DNA of 64,000 nt, from the NCBI GenBank assembly GCA_963726335.1, contig CAVSCD010000011.1, positions 186,001 through 250,000 on the forward strand, written 5' to 3'. The stretch comes from CAVSCD01 sp963726335 (GTDB taxonomy: Bacteria; Acidobacteriota; Aminicenantia; Aminicenantales; UBA8522). Positions 34,143-42,922 of this stretch are shown here, in pieces. The stretch's first letter is position 1, and every line of letters begins with the position of its first letter. Made by a program: the position numbers and the translations under genes. The notes under the pieces are model-generated. The model was not told the origin of the DNA. It did not search any database and saw only the letters and a list, made by a program, of their open reading frames with translations.

Positions 34143-34744
34143 CGGGCGTCGAGAGCGAATTGGGGGAGGAAAGCCTCACTGAGGTTGACGTGCCCCCCCA
34201 GGGTCTCCCTCTCCGCCCCCTCGACCAGGATGAAGACCTTCTTGATGGGCTTGAAATTGTGGGCCAGCGTGTTCACCACGGAATAGACCGTGGCCAGCTC
34301 CTCGGAAGACCCCGACGGCCGGCTCGCGATATCCTTGGAGAAATCGACGTAAGCGATCCCTTCCTTGGTGATGAACAGCCGGCGGAGGCCGGTCCCCGGG
34401 GGCAGGGCGGGCAGGAGGCTGCCCTCCGAACCCTTGATGAGCTCCCGGACGGCGGCGGCGGCGTCATCGGAAACCGAGGCCCCGGCCGGGATCTCCCGCT
34501 CTTCGGGATGGAGCAGGTTGTCGTCTTCCGAGGCGAAGAAAAGGGTCACGACCCGGGTGGCTCCGGGCTCGACGGCCGGGCGCCGGGGCCCCTCCGGCGA
34601 GGCATTCGCCTTTGCCAGGATGCGCTCCGGCCCGCCGCTCTTGAAGAAGACCACGGCGAGCACGAGGACGGTGATCGCAAGGAACACCACCAGGACCACC
34701 CGGCGGGTATCCGAAGCCTGTGTCTTTCTTTTTTTCTTTTTCAT
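34139..34744 (-). CDS. GerMN-domain membrane-anchored protein
   Basis: 201 residues. A basic N-terminus (KKKKRKTQ) leads to one membrane helix (VVLVVFLAITVLVLAVVFF), then a GerMN domain: TRVVTLFFASEDDNLLHPEE, AAAAVRELIKGSEGSLLPAL, GIAYVDFSKDI and VYSVVNTLAHNFKPIKKVFI. The domain is known from the spore germination protein GerM and occurs in many non-sporulating bacteria beside cell-wall amidases, as here. It probably binds cell-wall material or partners in the periplasm; it is translationally coupled to both neighbours by ATGA overlaps. Confidence 0.85.
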   Translation of the reverse strand: MKKKKRKTQASDTRRVVLVVFLAITVLVLAVVFFKSGGPERILAKANASPEGPRRPAVEPGATRVVTLFFASEDDNLLHPEEREIPAGASVSDDAAAAVRELIKGSEGSLLPALPPGTGLRRLFITKEGIAYVDFSKDIASRPSGSSEELATVYSVVNTLAHNFKPIKKVFILVEGAERETLGGHVNLSEAFLPQFALDAR

Positions 34745-35949
34745 GGCGACAGCCTGATGAAGCTCACCAGGCCCCTGTAGATCGCCTGGGCCACGTTATC
34801 CTGGAATCCGGGCGAAACCAGCTCCCGTTCCTCATCGGGGTTGGAGATGAAGGCGACCTCGACAAGCACGGCGGGGCAGGCGACGCCCGTCAGGACCTTG
34901 AACGGCGCCTGCTTGATGCCGCGGTTGGCGGTCCCGAGAAGGGTATTGAGCTCTCCCTGGACAATCTCGGCCAGCCGCTGGCTCTGCTTGAGGTAAGCGG
35001 ATTGGGCCATATCCCACAGGATCATCTGGATATCGTCCCCGTTGGCCGTATCCATGGGTTTTTCGAACTGGGCGGAGTTGTTCTCGAGATAGGCCAGGCG
35101 CCGGGCCTCCTCGTCGGTGGCGTTCAGGCTGAGGAAAAACGTCTCCGAGCCCTTGGCCTTCCTGCGAGGGGACCCGTTGGCGTGGATGCTGACAAACAGC
35201 GTGGCGCGGTTGTTATTGGCCAGGGCGGCGCGGTTTTCGAGCGGCACATCCAAGTCCTTGTCGCGGGTCAGTTCCACCCTGTAGGCCAGGTTCTTCTCGA
35301 TCAGCGATTTAAGCCTCAGGCTGACGGCCAGGGTGACGTCCTTCTCCAAGGCGCCGAACTTGCCCTTGGCCCCGACCTCGATCCCTCCGTGTCCGGGGTC
35401 GATGACGATGGTGCGGACATTCCCGAAGGCTTCAGCCGGCGTCCGCCCGGGCTCGGCCGCGGGTCGGGCGGGCGGCGGTTCCTCCCGCGCCGGCGCCGGC
35501 TTCTGGACTTCGGGGGCGGCCGGCTCCACCGGTTTCGGGGCCGGCGGGGGCGCCGGCTCGTCCTGCTCATAGAAGTCGATGACCAGCTGACGCTTTCTTT
35601 CGATCTGGAACGATTCGTGCCGGAACCGGGCGTGCCCGCCCTCGATGACCACGAGATAGACGCCGCCGGACCGGCTCCAGCCCACGGACTTGATGAAACG
35701 GCTCCCGATCGGCTCCGCTTTGAACTTGAACGTGTTGCCCGTCGGGATCCGGACCTGGAGCAGGTTGCCGTCTTGGACGAGGCTGAAGGGAAGCGGCGAT
35801 GGCATGGTCAGGATGACCCGGCTGAAATGCTCGTGGTCCTCGACCTGGGCCTTCAGCGTCGGCTGGGCGGACGCCCACGACAGGACGGAGAAAAAGAGAA
35901 GAGAGAACGAGAGCCACGGCCGCGTTCGAGCTGTCCTACAGTCTCTCAA
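34741..35949 (-). CDS. N-acetylmuramoyl-L-alanine amidase with AMIN domain
   Basis: This 402-residue enzyme cleaves the amide bond between MurNAc and the peptide stem. A signal peptide (SFSLLFFSVLSWASAQ) is followed by an AMIN domain (about residues 40-140, VILTMPSPLPFSLVQDGNLL), a Pro/Ala-rich linker, and an Amidase_3 domain with zinc ligands in IDPGHGG, the catalytic region GALEKDVTL, LFVSIHANGS and LVEVAFISNPDEE. I chose the TTG at 35949 (GAGAG upstream); an ATG further up would read through the tmRNA 3' end. tmRNA ends 20 bases upstream, so it may be read from the tmRNA promoter. Confidence 0.9.
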   Translation of the reverse strand: MRDCRTARTRPWLSFSLLFFSVLSWASAQPTLKAQVEDHEHFSRVILTMPSPLPFSLVQDGNLLQVRIPTGNTFKFKAEPIGSRFIKSVGWSRSGGVYLVVIEGGHARFRHESFQIERKRQLVIDFYEQDEPAPPPAPKPVEPAAPEVQKPAPAREEPPPARPAAEPGRTPAEAFGNVRTIVIDPGHGGIEVGAKGKFGALEKDVTLAVSLRLKSLIEKNLAYRVELTRDKDLDVPLENRAALANNNRATLFVSIHANGSPRRKAKGSETFFLSLNATDEEARRLAYLENNSAQFEKPMDTANGDDIQMILWDMAQSAYLKQSQRLAEIVQGELNTLLGTANRGIKQAPFKVLTGVACPAVLVEVAFISNPDEERELVSPGFQDNVAQAIYRGLVSFIRLSP

Positions 35950-35969
35950 TTTCTCTCTTGCACACAGGA

Positions 35970-36317
35970 TGGTGGAGGCGGCGGGAATCGAACCCGCGTC
36001 CGGAGACATTCAGCAAGAAGCATCTACATGCGTATCCTCTTCGATCATCTCGTTCGGCGGCGCCCGAAGAGGAAAGGCACCGCAAAACCAGCCCTCGAAA
36101 CATTTCACTCACCTGGCTCAGGGCGCACCGGGCTCGCTATCCTGCTGGTCGGCGTCCCCCAGGAACCGCAGGCGAGAACCTGAGGAACGGCATGCCTATC
36201 TCTTAGGCAGCAACTGGAAGTGTTTCTGCACTTACTTGGTCCCACCGTTTTACGAGGTGGATGGAATCTCGACATGCAGCCTCTGCCTCACTATCCCCGT
36301 CGAATCCGTTCGCCCCC
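35970..36317 (-). ncRNA. ssrA: tmRNA (ssrA), with encoded CCA
   Basis: One-piece tmRNA of 348 nt that rescues stalled ribosomes. On minus the 5' end GGGGGCGAACGGATTCGACG pairs with the 3' end CGCCTCC followed by ACCA, and the T-arm GCGGGTTCGATTCCCGC is present. The resume site follows CCAAGTAA GT: GCA GAA ACA CTT CCA GTT GCT GCC TAA encodes the tag AETLPVAA, only eight residues but with the usual Ala start and VAA end for protease recognition. CCA is encoded. Confidence 0.97.
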
Positions 36318-36330
36318 ATCCTTCGGCCTT

Positions 36331-36360
36331 ATTATAGAAAGACAGGGGCCATAATGTCAA
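36331..36360 (-). promoter_or_regulatory. Consensus promoter of tmRNA
   Basis: On minus: perfect TTGACA (36360-36355), an 18-base spacer and perfect TATAAT (36336-36331), 13 bases before the mature 5' end. The rest of 36361-36552 shows nothing else. Confidence 0.9.
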
Positions 36361-36552
36361 CCGGCGGGTCCTCGCAAAAACCCACTTTCGAGGGATTTAC
36401 TCGGCTGCGCCATCCGCGAATAATCGGGGATAGCCGGAACCCGACAGCCCGGATATCCCGGGATGGACGCGGCACGAGGAAGACCTCGACCGTCAGGATC
36501 CGGAACACATCGTGACCTCATCAGGCGGGAGTTGAGGAAGGGTTGGTGGAAG

Positions 36553-37053
36553 ATGACAGAAAAGACGCAACGCCACACACAGGCAGAGAGGCGCGGCGCG
36601 GGAGCCCGCGAGAAAGGAGCGGGAGTCGCCGAGGCCGTCATGGTCGTCCTGGTTTTGATGATGCTGGCTGTGCCCTTCATGTCCAGGGTGGCGATCAACA
36701 GCGGTGCGGCGGGGATGGGCTCCGAGCCGGAAGCGGCCCTTTGCCTGGCTGAAGCCGGCGTGGAAAAAGCCATCTGGGAGCTGAATCAGGGGGCCTGGTC
36801 CGGGACCGAAGGCATCTCCGCGAACCTGACCATGGCGATCGACGGTTATGAGACCCCGGGCGGGGCCATCGTCGGAGATATCGACGTGACGCTCATGCCT
36901 TTTGACCGGGCCGAAGGGACCCGCCTGGTCGCCGCCACGGGATCCGTCAGACTCGCCGATGCTTCCGAGCTCTCCAAGACAGTCACGGTCGTCCTGCGGA
37001 AAAGCGATGGCTATGCGATCGCTTCCTGGCAGGAGCCCTCGACGGGACGATAG
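36553..37053 (+). CDS. PilX-like minor pilin or exported protein
   Basis: 166 residues. After a basic N-terminus comes a hydrophobic helix (VAEAVMVVLVLMMLAVPFMS), then EAALCLAEAGVEKAIWELNQ, which strongly resembles the PilX N-terminal region of type IV pilus assembly proteins (the xxxAExGxExAxxxL pattern). The rest is beta-rich (IDGYETPGGAIVGDIDVTLM). The start is uncertain: a weak GGAAG precedes the ATG at 36553. No other pilus genes are near, so the role is inferred from the motif only. Confidence 0.6.
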   Translation: MTEKTQRHTQAERRGAGAREKGAGVAEAVMVVLVLMMLAVPFMSRVAINSGAAGMGSEPEAALCLAEAGVEKAIWELNQGAWSGTEGISANLTMAIDGYETPGGAIVGDIDVTLMPFDRAEGTRLVAATGSVRLADASELSKTVTVVLRKSDGYAIASWQEPSTGR

Positions 37054-37081
37054 CCGCCGGCTCCCCAGGAACGCCGCCGGG

Positions 37082-38896
37082 CTATCGCCCGGGACGGCCG
37101 AAATACTTGTCCAGCCAGGCCAACGTCTCCTTGATGAATTCGTTGTGGGGAATGAAGTGGTCGGTGTCGTAGAGCTTCTGGACTTTATCTTCTTTGGGCG
37201 TGCCGAGCAGGTCGAACATGGTCCGGGCGCTGAATTCGTAGGGAAAATCCATGTCGTATTTCCCGTTGAGCATCAGCGTCGGCAGCTTCACCCGGGTCAC
37301 ATAGTTGACGGGATTGATCTCGGGTCGCCCCGTATCGCGCAGGCCGCCAGCCTTGATGATGCTGACCTTGAGACGGTCTTCGACGGCCGTGATGAGCGAG
37401 CCGACCCAGCCGCCCCAGCTAAATCCCAGGTAACCGAGTTTGCCGCTGTCGATATCGGGACGGGTTTCAAGATAGTCGAGGCATCGCTTGAATTCCTTGA
37501 TCACTCGGACATAAAAATCGGTCCGGACCCGGCTGTCCTGCGGCATATCCATGTATTTCGGGTCGGCGCGCTCGAACGTTCCCGTGTAGATCGGGAACAG
37601 GACGGCCCGGCCGTCCTGCAGGAGAAAGGACAGGTCGACCTCGAACCAGACGTACTTTTCCAGGTCCTGGCTCGACTTTTGAACTTCGGCCGATGATCCC
37701 GGGAAATAGACCACCGTCTGGTAGGGAGGGCGGGAATTCTTCGGCAGGAAGAGATAGGCCGTGATGCGCTCTACGGCGTCGGCAGCGTCGAAAGTGATTT
37801 TCTGCTTGGTCCAATCCCTAGCCGCCGCATCGGTTGACTCCACCCGGGCGTTCAGGTCTTTCTTATCATAGTCGAACTGGTCCCTATAGGCCTGGAAGAC
37901 GGCGTCGGGGACCGGCTGGCGCCGCGATAGATTCTCATACAGGTTGAACTTGTAAAAGAGGATGGGTTCGAGGGCAGCGACCGGGACCATTTGCCGGTCG
38001 GGATATCGCACGCACCGGAAGCCGTTGGTCGGGGAGCGGTCGAACGGCGGCGCCTGGCTGTAGTCCTCGAACAGGTAATTGATATCGTTCCAAGCCCCGC
38101 CCCGCACCAGCCGGCCATAGGGCGTCGCGTTCCAGCACCACTCCCGGACGTTGCCCGCCATGTCGTACGCCCCGTAAGCCGTCAGGCCCTGGAAGCGCCC
38201 GACCGGCGCGGGTCCCTCACGCTGGAAGTTGCACAAGGGATAGAAGATCGACAGGAAACCCGATTGATAGAGTGGAGTCAGCTGGCCCCGGGCGAGGTCC
38301 CAATGGGAACTCGTCGGCAGGCTCTTCCCGGCGAACTCGGCGAAGGCCGCCGCCTCGTACCAGCTGACACCCGAGACCGGGTAGTCCTCCTGTCCGTTCG
38401 GAAAAACGCCGGCCTGCCACGTTGACGGGCCGAGCCGGCCGGTTTGATCGACAAATCCGGCCAAGGCATCTTGCCAGGTCAGGGTTTGGCCGTTTTTGAC
38501 GAAGGGATTTTTCCAGTATTCCCTCTTTTGATAGCCGCCCTGATCGACGAATTCCTTGAATTGCCCGTTGGTGATTTCGAACCGGTCCACGAAGAAGTCG
38601 CCGAACTTGCCCACGTCCCTCACTTCGCCGCCTGCGACGCGGACCATCCCGGGAGGCACGCTGCCCTTCTTGTCGAGGACCCACCTGAGGTTGTCGGGAA
38701 CATTGAAATATTGCCTCGACTCATCGCGCCTGTAGGTGAAGCCGGCCGCCAGGGTCGTCTCATAGCCTTCTTTCTCGACCTGCCAGCGGAAGATACCCTG
38801 CGGCAGCCGGGTGTTCTCGAGAGGCGTGATCCCCAGAGACTCCCACTCGCCTTCGGGGGCCGAGTATTTTTGGATGGAGACCCGCGCCCCGGGGGC
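37082..38896 (-). CDS. C-terminal half of kinase fusion: FGE-sulfatase-like domain plus alpha/beta hydrolase
   Basis: This reading frame continues the kinase protein after a one-base frameshift near 38890. It begins GARVSIQKYSAPEGEWESLG (PEGA-like strand), then a formylglycine-generating-enzyme-like domain (MVRVAGGEVRDVG, FFVDRFEITNGQFKEF, YPVSGVSWYEAAAFAEFAGK, YDMAGNVREWCWNATP, RLVRGGAWND). It ends in an alpha/beta hydrolase with the nucleophile elbow LGFSWGGWVGS, Asp in NGKYDMDFPYE and His in DTDHFIPHN. The FGE-like part belongs to the SUMF1/EgtB/PvdO group; the true FGE cysteines are not obvious. No independent start is plausible. Confidence 0.8.
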   Translation of the reverse strand, partial: APGARVSIQKYSAPEGEWESLGITPLENTRLPQGIFRWQVEKEGYETTLAAGFTYRRDESRQYFNVPDNLRWVLDKKGSVPPGMVRVAGGEVRDVGKFGDFFVDRFEITNGQFKEFVDQGGYQKREYWKNPFVKNGQTLTWQDALAGFVDQTGRLGPSTWQAGVFPNGQEDYPVSGVSWYEAAAFAEFAGKSLPTSSHWDLARGQLTPLYQSGFLSIFYPLCNFQREGPAPVGRFQGLTAYGAYDMAGNVREWCWNATPYGRLVRGGAWNDINYLFEDYSQAPPFDRSPTNGFRCVRYPDRQMVPVAALEPILFYKFNLYENLSRRQPVPDAVFQAYRDQFDYDKKDLNARVESTDAAARDWTKQKITFDAADAVERITAYLFLPKNSRPPYQTVVYFPGSSAEVQKSSQDLEKYVWFEVDLSFLLQDGRAVLFPIYTGTFERADPKYMDMPQDSRVRTDFYVRVIKEFKRCLDYLETRPDIDSGKLGYLGFSWGGWVGSLITAVEDRLKVSIIKAGGLRDTGRPEINPVNYVTRVKLPTLMLNGKYDMDFPYEFSARTMFDLLGTPKEDKVQKLYDTDHFIPHNEFIKETLAWLDKYFGRPGR

Positions 38897-40176
38897 TCGG
38901 TCTCGATGGAGATGACGACCGCGCACTTCGAAGTCAGCTCAGAGAGCTTGGGGTTTCCCGAGATGTATCTTTCCGCTTTTTGAACCAGCTGGTAGGCGTC
39001 GATCAGGTTATCCCGGCCCGAGCCTTCGGCTATGATAAGCTGTTCGATTTGCGGCAACAGAGCATCCCTGGCCCAGTTGATCTTGGCCTGCCGCCTCAAG
39101 AACCAAAAGGCCAGGAACGCTATCACCGCCAGGGCAACAACCACAGGAATCGCCACGCGTGGCCGGCGCAGCCAGCGTCCGAGCGACCGGAGATTAAAGA
39201 CCCCGGCCTCGCCGGCTTTCGAGGAGTCCTGATAAGCCCTGAGATCGTTAAGCATGGCGGCGGCCGAGGGATACCGCTCGCTTTGCTTCTTCTTCAGCGC
39301 ACGATCAATGATCGTCTGCAATTCGACCGGAACATGGGCATTGATCTGCCGGAGCAAAGTTGGTTCCTCGTGCACGATCGAATAGAGGATGGATGTTTCC
39401 CTCTCTCCTTGGAACGGAAGCCGTCCGGTGAGCATCTCATACAGGACGATGCCCAGGGACCAGATGTCCGTGCGGTGATCGACCTCCTCGCCCCGCGCCT
39501 GCTCGGGCGACATATAGGCGACCGTCCCCATCGTTTTCACCTCGGTCGTGATCACCGGGCCGCCGGCCACCTTGGCCAGTCCGAAATCCATGATCTTCGC
39601 CTGCCCCTTGTCCGTGATCATGATGTTCGCGCTCTTGATGTCCCGGTGAATGATGCCTTTTTGATGGGCCTCATCCAAGCCCCCGGCGATCTCGACGGCC
39701 AGGCGCACGGCCTCGCCGCTCTCGAGAGGCTGCTGGGCCAGGCGCTCCCTCAGAGTCTTCCCCTCGATGTGAGCCATGGCGATGTAGGCCTGGCCGTCGG
39801 CCTCCCCCACTTCATGGATGGCGCAGATGTTGGGGTGGTCCAGGGCCGCCGCCGCCTGCGCTTCCCGGATGAACCGTCCTTTGGCCTCTTCGTGACGGGC
39901 CAGCTCGGCCGGCAGAAACTTGAGCGCGACAGGCCTCTTAAGCGTCGTGTCTTCGGCCTTGTAGACGATCCCCATCCCCCCGTGGCCGATCTCCTCGAGT
40001 ATCGTGTACTTCCCGGCAAAAGTGCTGCCCTTGGCGGCCAGCCTTTCCATCGTGGCCAGCGTCTTGGTGAAGGAAACCTGGACGTCCCCAGCCAAGGAAA
40101 GCCGGCTGCCGCACTTGTGGCAGAACGCGCTGTCCTCGGGATTATCGGAATGACAATGCGGGCACTCGGCGGTCAT
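38897..40176 (-). CDS. N-terminal half of kinase fusion: zinc ribbon, Ser/Thr kinase and membrane helix
   Basis: The protein starts with a C4 zinc ribbon (cysteines 5, 8, 19, 22), then a Hanks-type kinase: EIGHGGMGIVYKAEDTTLKR with the P-loop, VALKFL with the Lys, HRDIKSANIMITDKGQAKIM then DFGLAK, and MGTVAYMSPEQARGEEVDHR. A membrane helix (VAIPVVVALAVIAFLAFWFL) follows near residue 360. The frame then shifts inside a CCCCGGGG run near 38890 and continues in the downstream entry; intact, the product would be about 1031 residues. Promoter: TTGACA-17-TATCCT. Ribosome site GGAGAAGG. Probable extracellular-sensing kinase with enzyme domains outside. Confidence 0.88.
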
Positions 40177-40203
40177 CGCCTTCTCCTGACGCCGGATACG
40201 AAA

Positions 40204-40232
40204 AGGATATCAACGGGACGGAAGAGTGTCAA
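40204..40232 (-). promoter_or_regulatory. Promoter of the kinase fusion gene
   Basis: On minus: perfect TTGACA (40232-40227), 17 bases, TATCCT (40209-40204). Confidence 0.65.
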
Positions 40233-40350
40233 TAAAAAACAGGACAGGAGGGGATTATGAGGTCGGCGTTAAAATAGCTCCCAAAACGTCTCTTAGACTC
40301 TGATTGCCCCAACCGCCTCCAAGACAATCTCAACTCTTAATCCCCCTTAT

Positions 40351-40371
40351 CCCCCTTGGAATTCAAGGGGG
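40351..40371 (-). terminator. Hairpin after tRNA-Val
   Basis: CCCCCTTG and CAAGGGGG form a perfect 8-bp stem with a 5-base loop, 29 bases after the tRNA 3' end on minus. Confidence 0.5.
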
Positions 40372-40399
40372 ACTGCAGGTCGGCGTTTGGGGAAAGGAT

Positions 40400-40471
40400 T
40401 GGGCGGTGCAGGGCTCGAACCTGCGGCCCCCGGCTTGTAAGGCCGATGCTCTACCGCTGAGCTAACCGCCC
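40400..40471 (-). tRNA. tRNA-Val (anticodon TAC)
   Basis: On minus the acceptor GGGCGGT pairs with ACCGCCC; the D-arm is TAGCTCAGCGGTAGAGCA, the anticodon loop CTTACAA gives TAC, and the T-arm is GCAGGTTCGAGCCCTGC. CCA is not encoded. A promoter TTGACA (40517-40512), 17 bases, TAATTT (40494-40489) lies upstream. The rest of 40518-40666 shows nothing I recognise. Confidence 0.95.
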
Positions 40472-40666
40472 TCGATCATCCGCAGCCAAAATTATGGGAA
40501 AGGCCAAGTTATGTCAAGGCACAGGCCATCGGGTTCGAACGGGAGCCGACAGGCAACTTGGGGGCCGCTCGCGGCTTTCCTCAGAATGAGCGAGATCTTC
40601 GGGTCAGGCCGATGGAGCCGGCGCCGGTGAGACTCTCCTCTAAGCGCAAAGCGCCCACCGATCCCT

Positions 40667-40861
40667 TCAGCTTATTACCCGGGTGTAGAGCCAGTAAAGG
40701 AAAGAGACCAAGTAAGCGGCGAGCAAGGTCCAGGCCAGGATCGTGATCGTCCTGTCGAGGCGCTTGATGAAAGGATAACGCGCCCGCCATCTCCTGGTGT
40801 TGAGTTTCGAGACAGCATAGAGTACGGCCAGCACGAGTCCCAGGGAGAGCCACTTTCTCAT
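40667..40861 (-). CDS. Small membrane protein of unknown function
   Basis: A 64-residue protein (MRKWLSLGLVLAVLYAVSKL...) with two hydrophobic stretches (LSLGLVLAVLYAV and ITILAWTLLAAYLVSFLYWL) joined by a basic loop (NTRRWRARYPFIKRLDR). It is probably an inner-membrane protein. The ATG at 40861 is the best start. It is divergent from rplU. Small size and no recognised family leave this moderately supported. Confidence 0.45.
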   Translation of the reverse strand: MRKWLSLGLVLAVLYAVSKLNTRRWRARYPFIKRLDRTITILAWTLLAAYLVSFLYWLYTRVIS

Positions 40862-40931
40862 GATCGGCCGCCTGATTCTAACAGAATCCCCGATCTTCGC
40901 CAATCGCTGCCTGTCCCTCGACAACCCATAT

Positions 40932-40960
40932 TTGACACGAATCAGGGCGTATGCTAAATT
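40932..40960 (+). promoter_or_regulatory. Promoter of the rplU operon
   Basis: Perfect TTGACA (40932-40937), 17 bases ending in TGC (extended -10), TAAATT (40955-40960). Confidence 0.7.
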
Positions 40961-40992
40961 TATGCTCGTATTTCTGTCAAAAAGGAAATCCG

Positions 40993-41523
40993 ATGTTTGC
41001 CATTATCAAGACAGGCGGTAAGCAATACAAGATCGAGACGGGAGATGTTATATCCGTTGAGAAGATCCCCGCCCAGCCCGGACAAAGGGTTCTGTTCAAC
41101 CAGGTGCTGCTGATCGCGGACGACAGCGAGACCCAGATCGGAACTCCGTACCTCGAGAAGGCGGCGGTTCGGGCCCTGGTTCTGGAGAATTTCAAGGACG
41201 AGAAAGTCATTGTTTTCAAGAAGAAGCGCCGCAAGCAGTTCCGCCGGACCCGCGGTCACCGCCAGGAGCTGACCAAGCTGCGCGTGGACCTGATCGCTCC
41301 GGACGTGAGCGTCCTGTCGGAGGAAGAGCTCAAGGGGCCCGAAGCACCGGCCGCTCCCCCCGAGACCAAGCCGGCCGAGAAGAAGCCGGCGGCGGCAGGG
41401 GCGAAGAAGCCGGCCAAGAAAGAACCCAAGCCCAAGGCCAAAACCGTGGAAGCCAAGCCGGAGAAACCGAAAAAGGCCGCCAAGACCGCGAAGGAAGCGC
41501 CGGCCAAGAAGAAGGGCGCCTAA
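40993..41523 (+). CDS. rplU: 50S ribosomal protein L21 with long basic tail
   Basis: L21 core of about 103 residues: MFAIIKTGGKQYKIETGDVI, QVLLIADDSETQIGTPYLEK, FKKKRRKQFRRTRGHRQELT. A further 70 or so residues are almost only Lys, Ala, Pro and Glu (KPAEKKPAAAGAKKPAKKEP and onward), an unusual low-complexity extension. AAGGAA stands six bases before the ATG at 40993. It leads the operon rplU-rpmA-obgE-nadD-rsfS. Confidence 0.96.
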   Translation: MFAIIKTGGKQYKIETGDVISVEKIPAQPGQRVLFNQVLLIADDSETQIGTPYLEKAAVRALVLENFKDEKVIVFKKKRRKQFRRTRGHRQELTKLRVDLIAPDVSVLSEEELKGPEAPAAPPETKPAEKKPAAAGAKKPAKKEPKPKAKTVEAKPEKPKKAAKTAKEAPAKKKGA

Positions 41524-41549
41524 GCCGCCCAACGTAAAGGAGAACGTCG

Positions 41550-41804
41550 ATGGCACACAAAAAAACAGGCGGCGCGGCCCGGAATGGCCGGGACAGCAGC
41601 GGCAAGCGTCTGGGCGTAAAGCGGTTCGGCGGCCAGCAGGTCATGGCGGGCTCGATCCTCATCCGTCAGCGGGGGACTCCGATCAAGCCCGGCTCCAATG
41701 TCAGCCGCGGCAAGGATGATACCCTGTTCGCCCGGGTCAACGGCACCGTTCAATTCGAGGACAAGGGAAGCCGGGGCAAGTTCGTCTCGGTCCTGCCGGC
41801 ATAG
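41550..41804 (+). CDS. rpmA: 50S ribosomal protein L27
   Basis: L27 of 84 residues: AHKKTGGAARNGRDSSGKRL near the N-terminus, GVKRFGGQQVMAGSILIRQR, and NVSRGKDDTLFARVNGTVQF. Its N-terminal tail reaches the peptidyl transferase centre. AAAGGAG precedes the ATG. It lies 26 bases after rplU, the usual order. Confidence 0.98.
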   Translation: MAHKKTGGAARNGRDSSGKRLGVKRFGGQQVMAGSILIRQRGTPIKPGSNVSRGKDDTLFARVNGTVQFEDKGSRGKFVSVLPA

Positions 41805-41902
41805 AGGGATTGACCAAAATCGCTCCGATTCTCGGACCTCGAGAAGCAAAATCATCTTCATGAGTCGGCGAATCATATCCGTGGGGGTGTCCGCCTAGCT
41901 CG

Positions 41903-42919
41903 ATGTTCGTCGATCAGGTCAGAGTCACACTTCAGGCCGGCAAGGGGGGCAATGGCTGCGTCAGTTTCCGGCACGAGTGGGGAGTCCCCAAGGGAGGCCC
42001 CGACGGCGGCCGGGGCGGCAACGGCGGCAGCGTCTACTTCGTGTCCGAGCCCGGCCTGACCTCGTTATCCTACTTCCGTTTCCATCCCATCAACAGGGCC
42101 GGCAACGGAGCTCAAGGCGAGGGCGGCCGGCGCTCCGGCAAGTCGGGCGAGAGCCTCGTCCTTCGAGTTCCCGTCGGGACGGTCGTCAAGTTCGCCGGGA
42201 CGGGCGACCTGCTGTTCGATTTCGTGCGCCCGGGGCAGAGGTATGAAGCCGCCCGGGGCGGCAAGGGAGGCCGGGGCAACGCGACCTACGCCACCGCCAC
42301 GCACCAGACCCCCCGGGAATGGCAGCCCGGAGCGCCCGGCGAGGACAAGGACCTCATCCTCGAGCTCAAGCTCATCGCCGACGTCGGCCTCGTCGGCTTT
42401 CCCAATGTGGGGAAGTCGACGCTCATCTCGAAGATCAGCTCGGCGCGTCCGGTCATCGCCGATTATCCTTTCACCACCCTCATCCCCCATCTCGGAGTCG
42501 TCGACGCGAGCTCGGAGCGGAGCTTCGTGGTGGCCGATATCCCCGGGCTGATCGAGGGGGCGCACGAAGGCCATGGGCTCGGCATCAAATTTCTGAAGCA
42601 CATCGAAAGGACGAAGATCCTCGTCCACCTCGTCGACGTCTCCCCCTACACGGGCCGGGACCCGGCCGACGATTTCCGGGTCGTGCTCGAAGAGCTCAAG
42701 GCCTACAATCCCGGCCTGGAAAAGCGCCCCCAGATCCTCGTGGCCAACAAGATCGACCTGCTGACGGGCGACAAGACGCGGCTCACGGCCCTCAGGCGTC
42801 TGGCCGGCCGGCGGAAGCTGCCGTTTCTGGCCATCTCCGCCGTCAAGGGGAGCGGGCTCAAGGAGCTCGTCACGGCCATGGCCGAGCTTCTTCAAGAACA
42901 GCGGGCCGCCCGGGCGTAG
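41903..42919 (+). CDS. obgE: GTPase Obg (CgtA)
   Basis: Obg couples 50S assembly to nucleotide levels. The 338-residue protein has the glycine-rich Obg fold (GGNGCVSFRHEWGVPKGGPD, then GGRGGNGGSVYFV) and a G domain with GFPNVGKSTLISKISSARPV, the G3 ADIPGLIEGAHEGHGLG and the G4 VANKIDLL. It lacks the C-terminal OCT domain of some relatives. It follows rpmA after 98 bases and precedes nadD by three. Confidence 0.97.
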   Translation: MFVDQVRVTLQAGKGGNGCVSFRHEWGVPKGGPDGGRGGNGGSVYFVSEPGLTSLSYFRFHPINRAGNGAQGEGGRRSGKSGESLVLRVPVGTVVKFAGTGDLLFDFVRPGQRYEAARGGKGGRGNATYATATHQTPREWQPGAPGEDKDLILELKLIADVGLVGFPNVGKSTLISKISSARPVIADYPFTTLIPHLGVVDASSERSFVVADIPGLIEGAHEGHGLGIKFLKHIERTKILVHLVDVSPYTGRDPADDFRVVLEELKAYNPGLEKRPQILVANKIDLLTGDKTRLTALRRLAGRRKLPFLAISAVKGSGLKELVTAMAELLQEQRAARA

Positions 42920-42922
42920 CTC

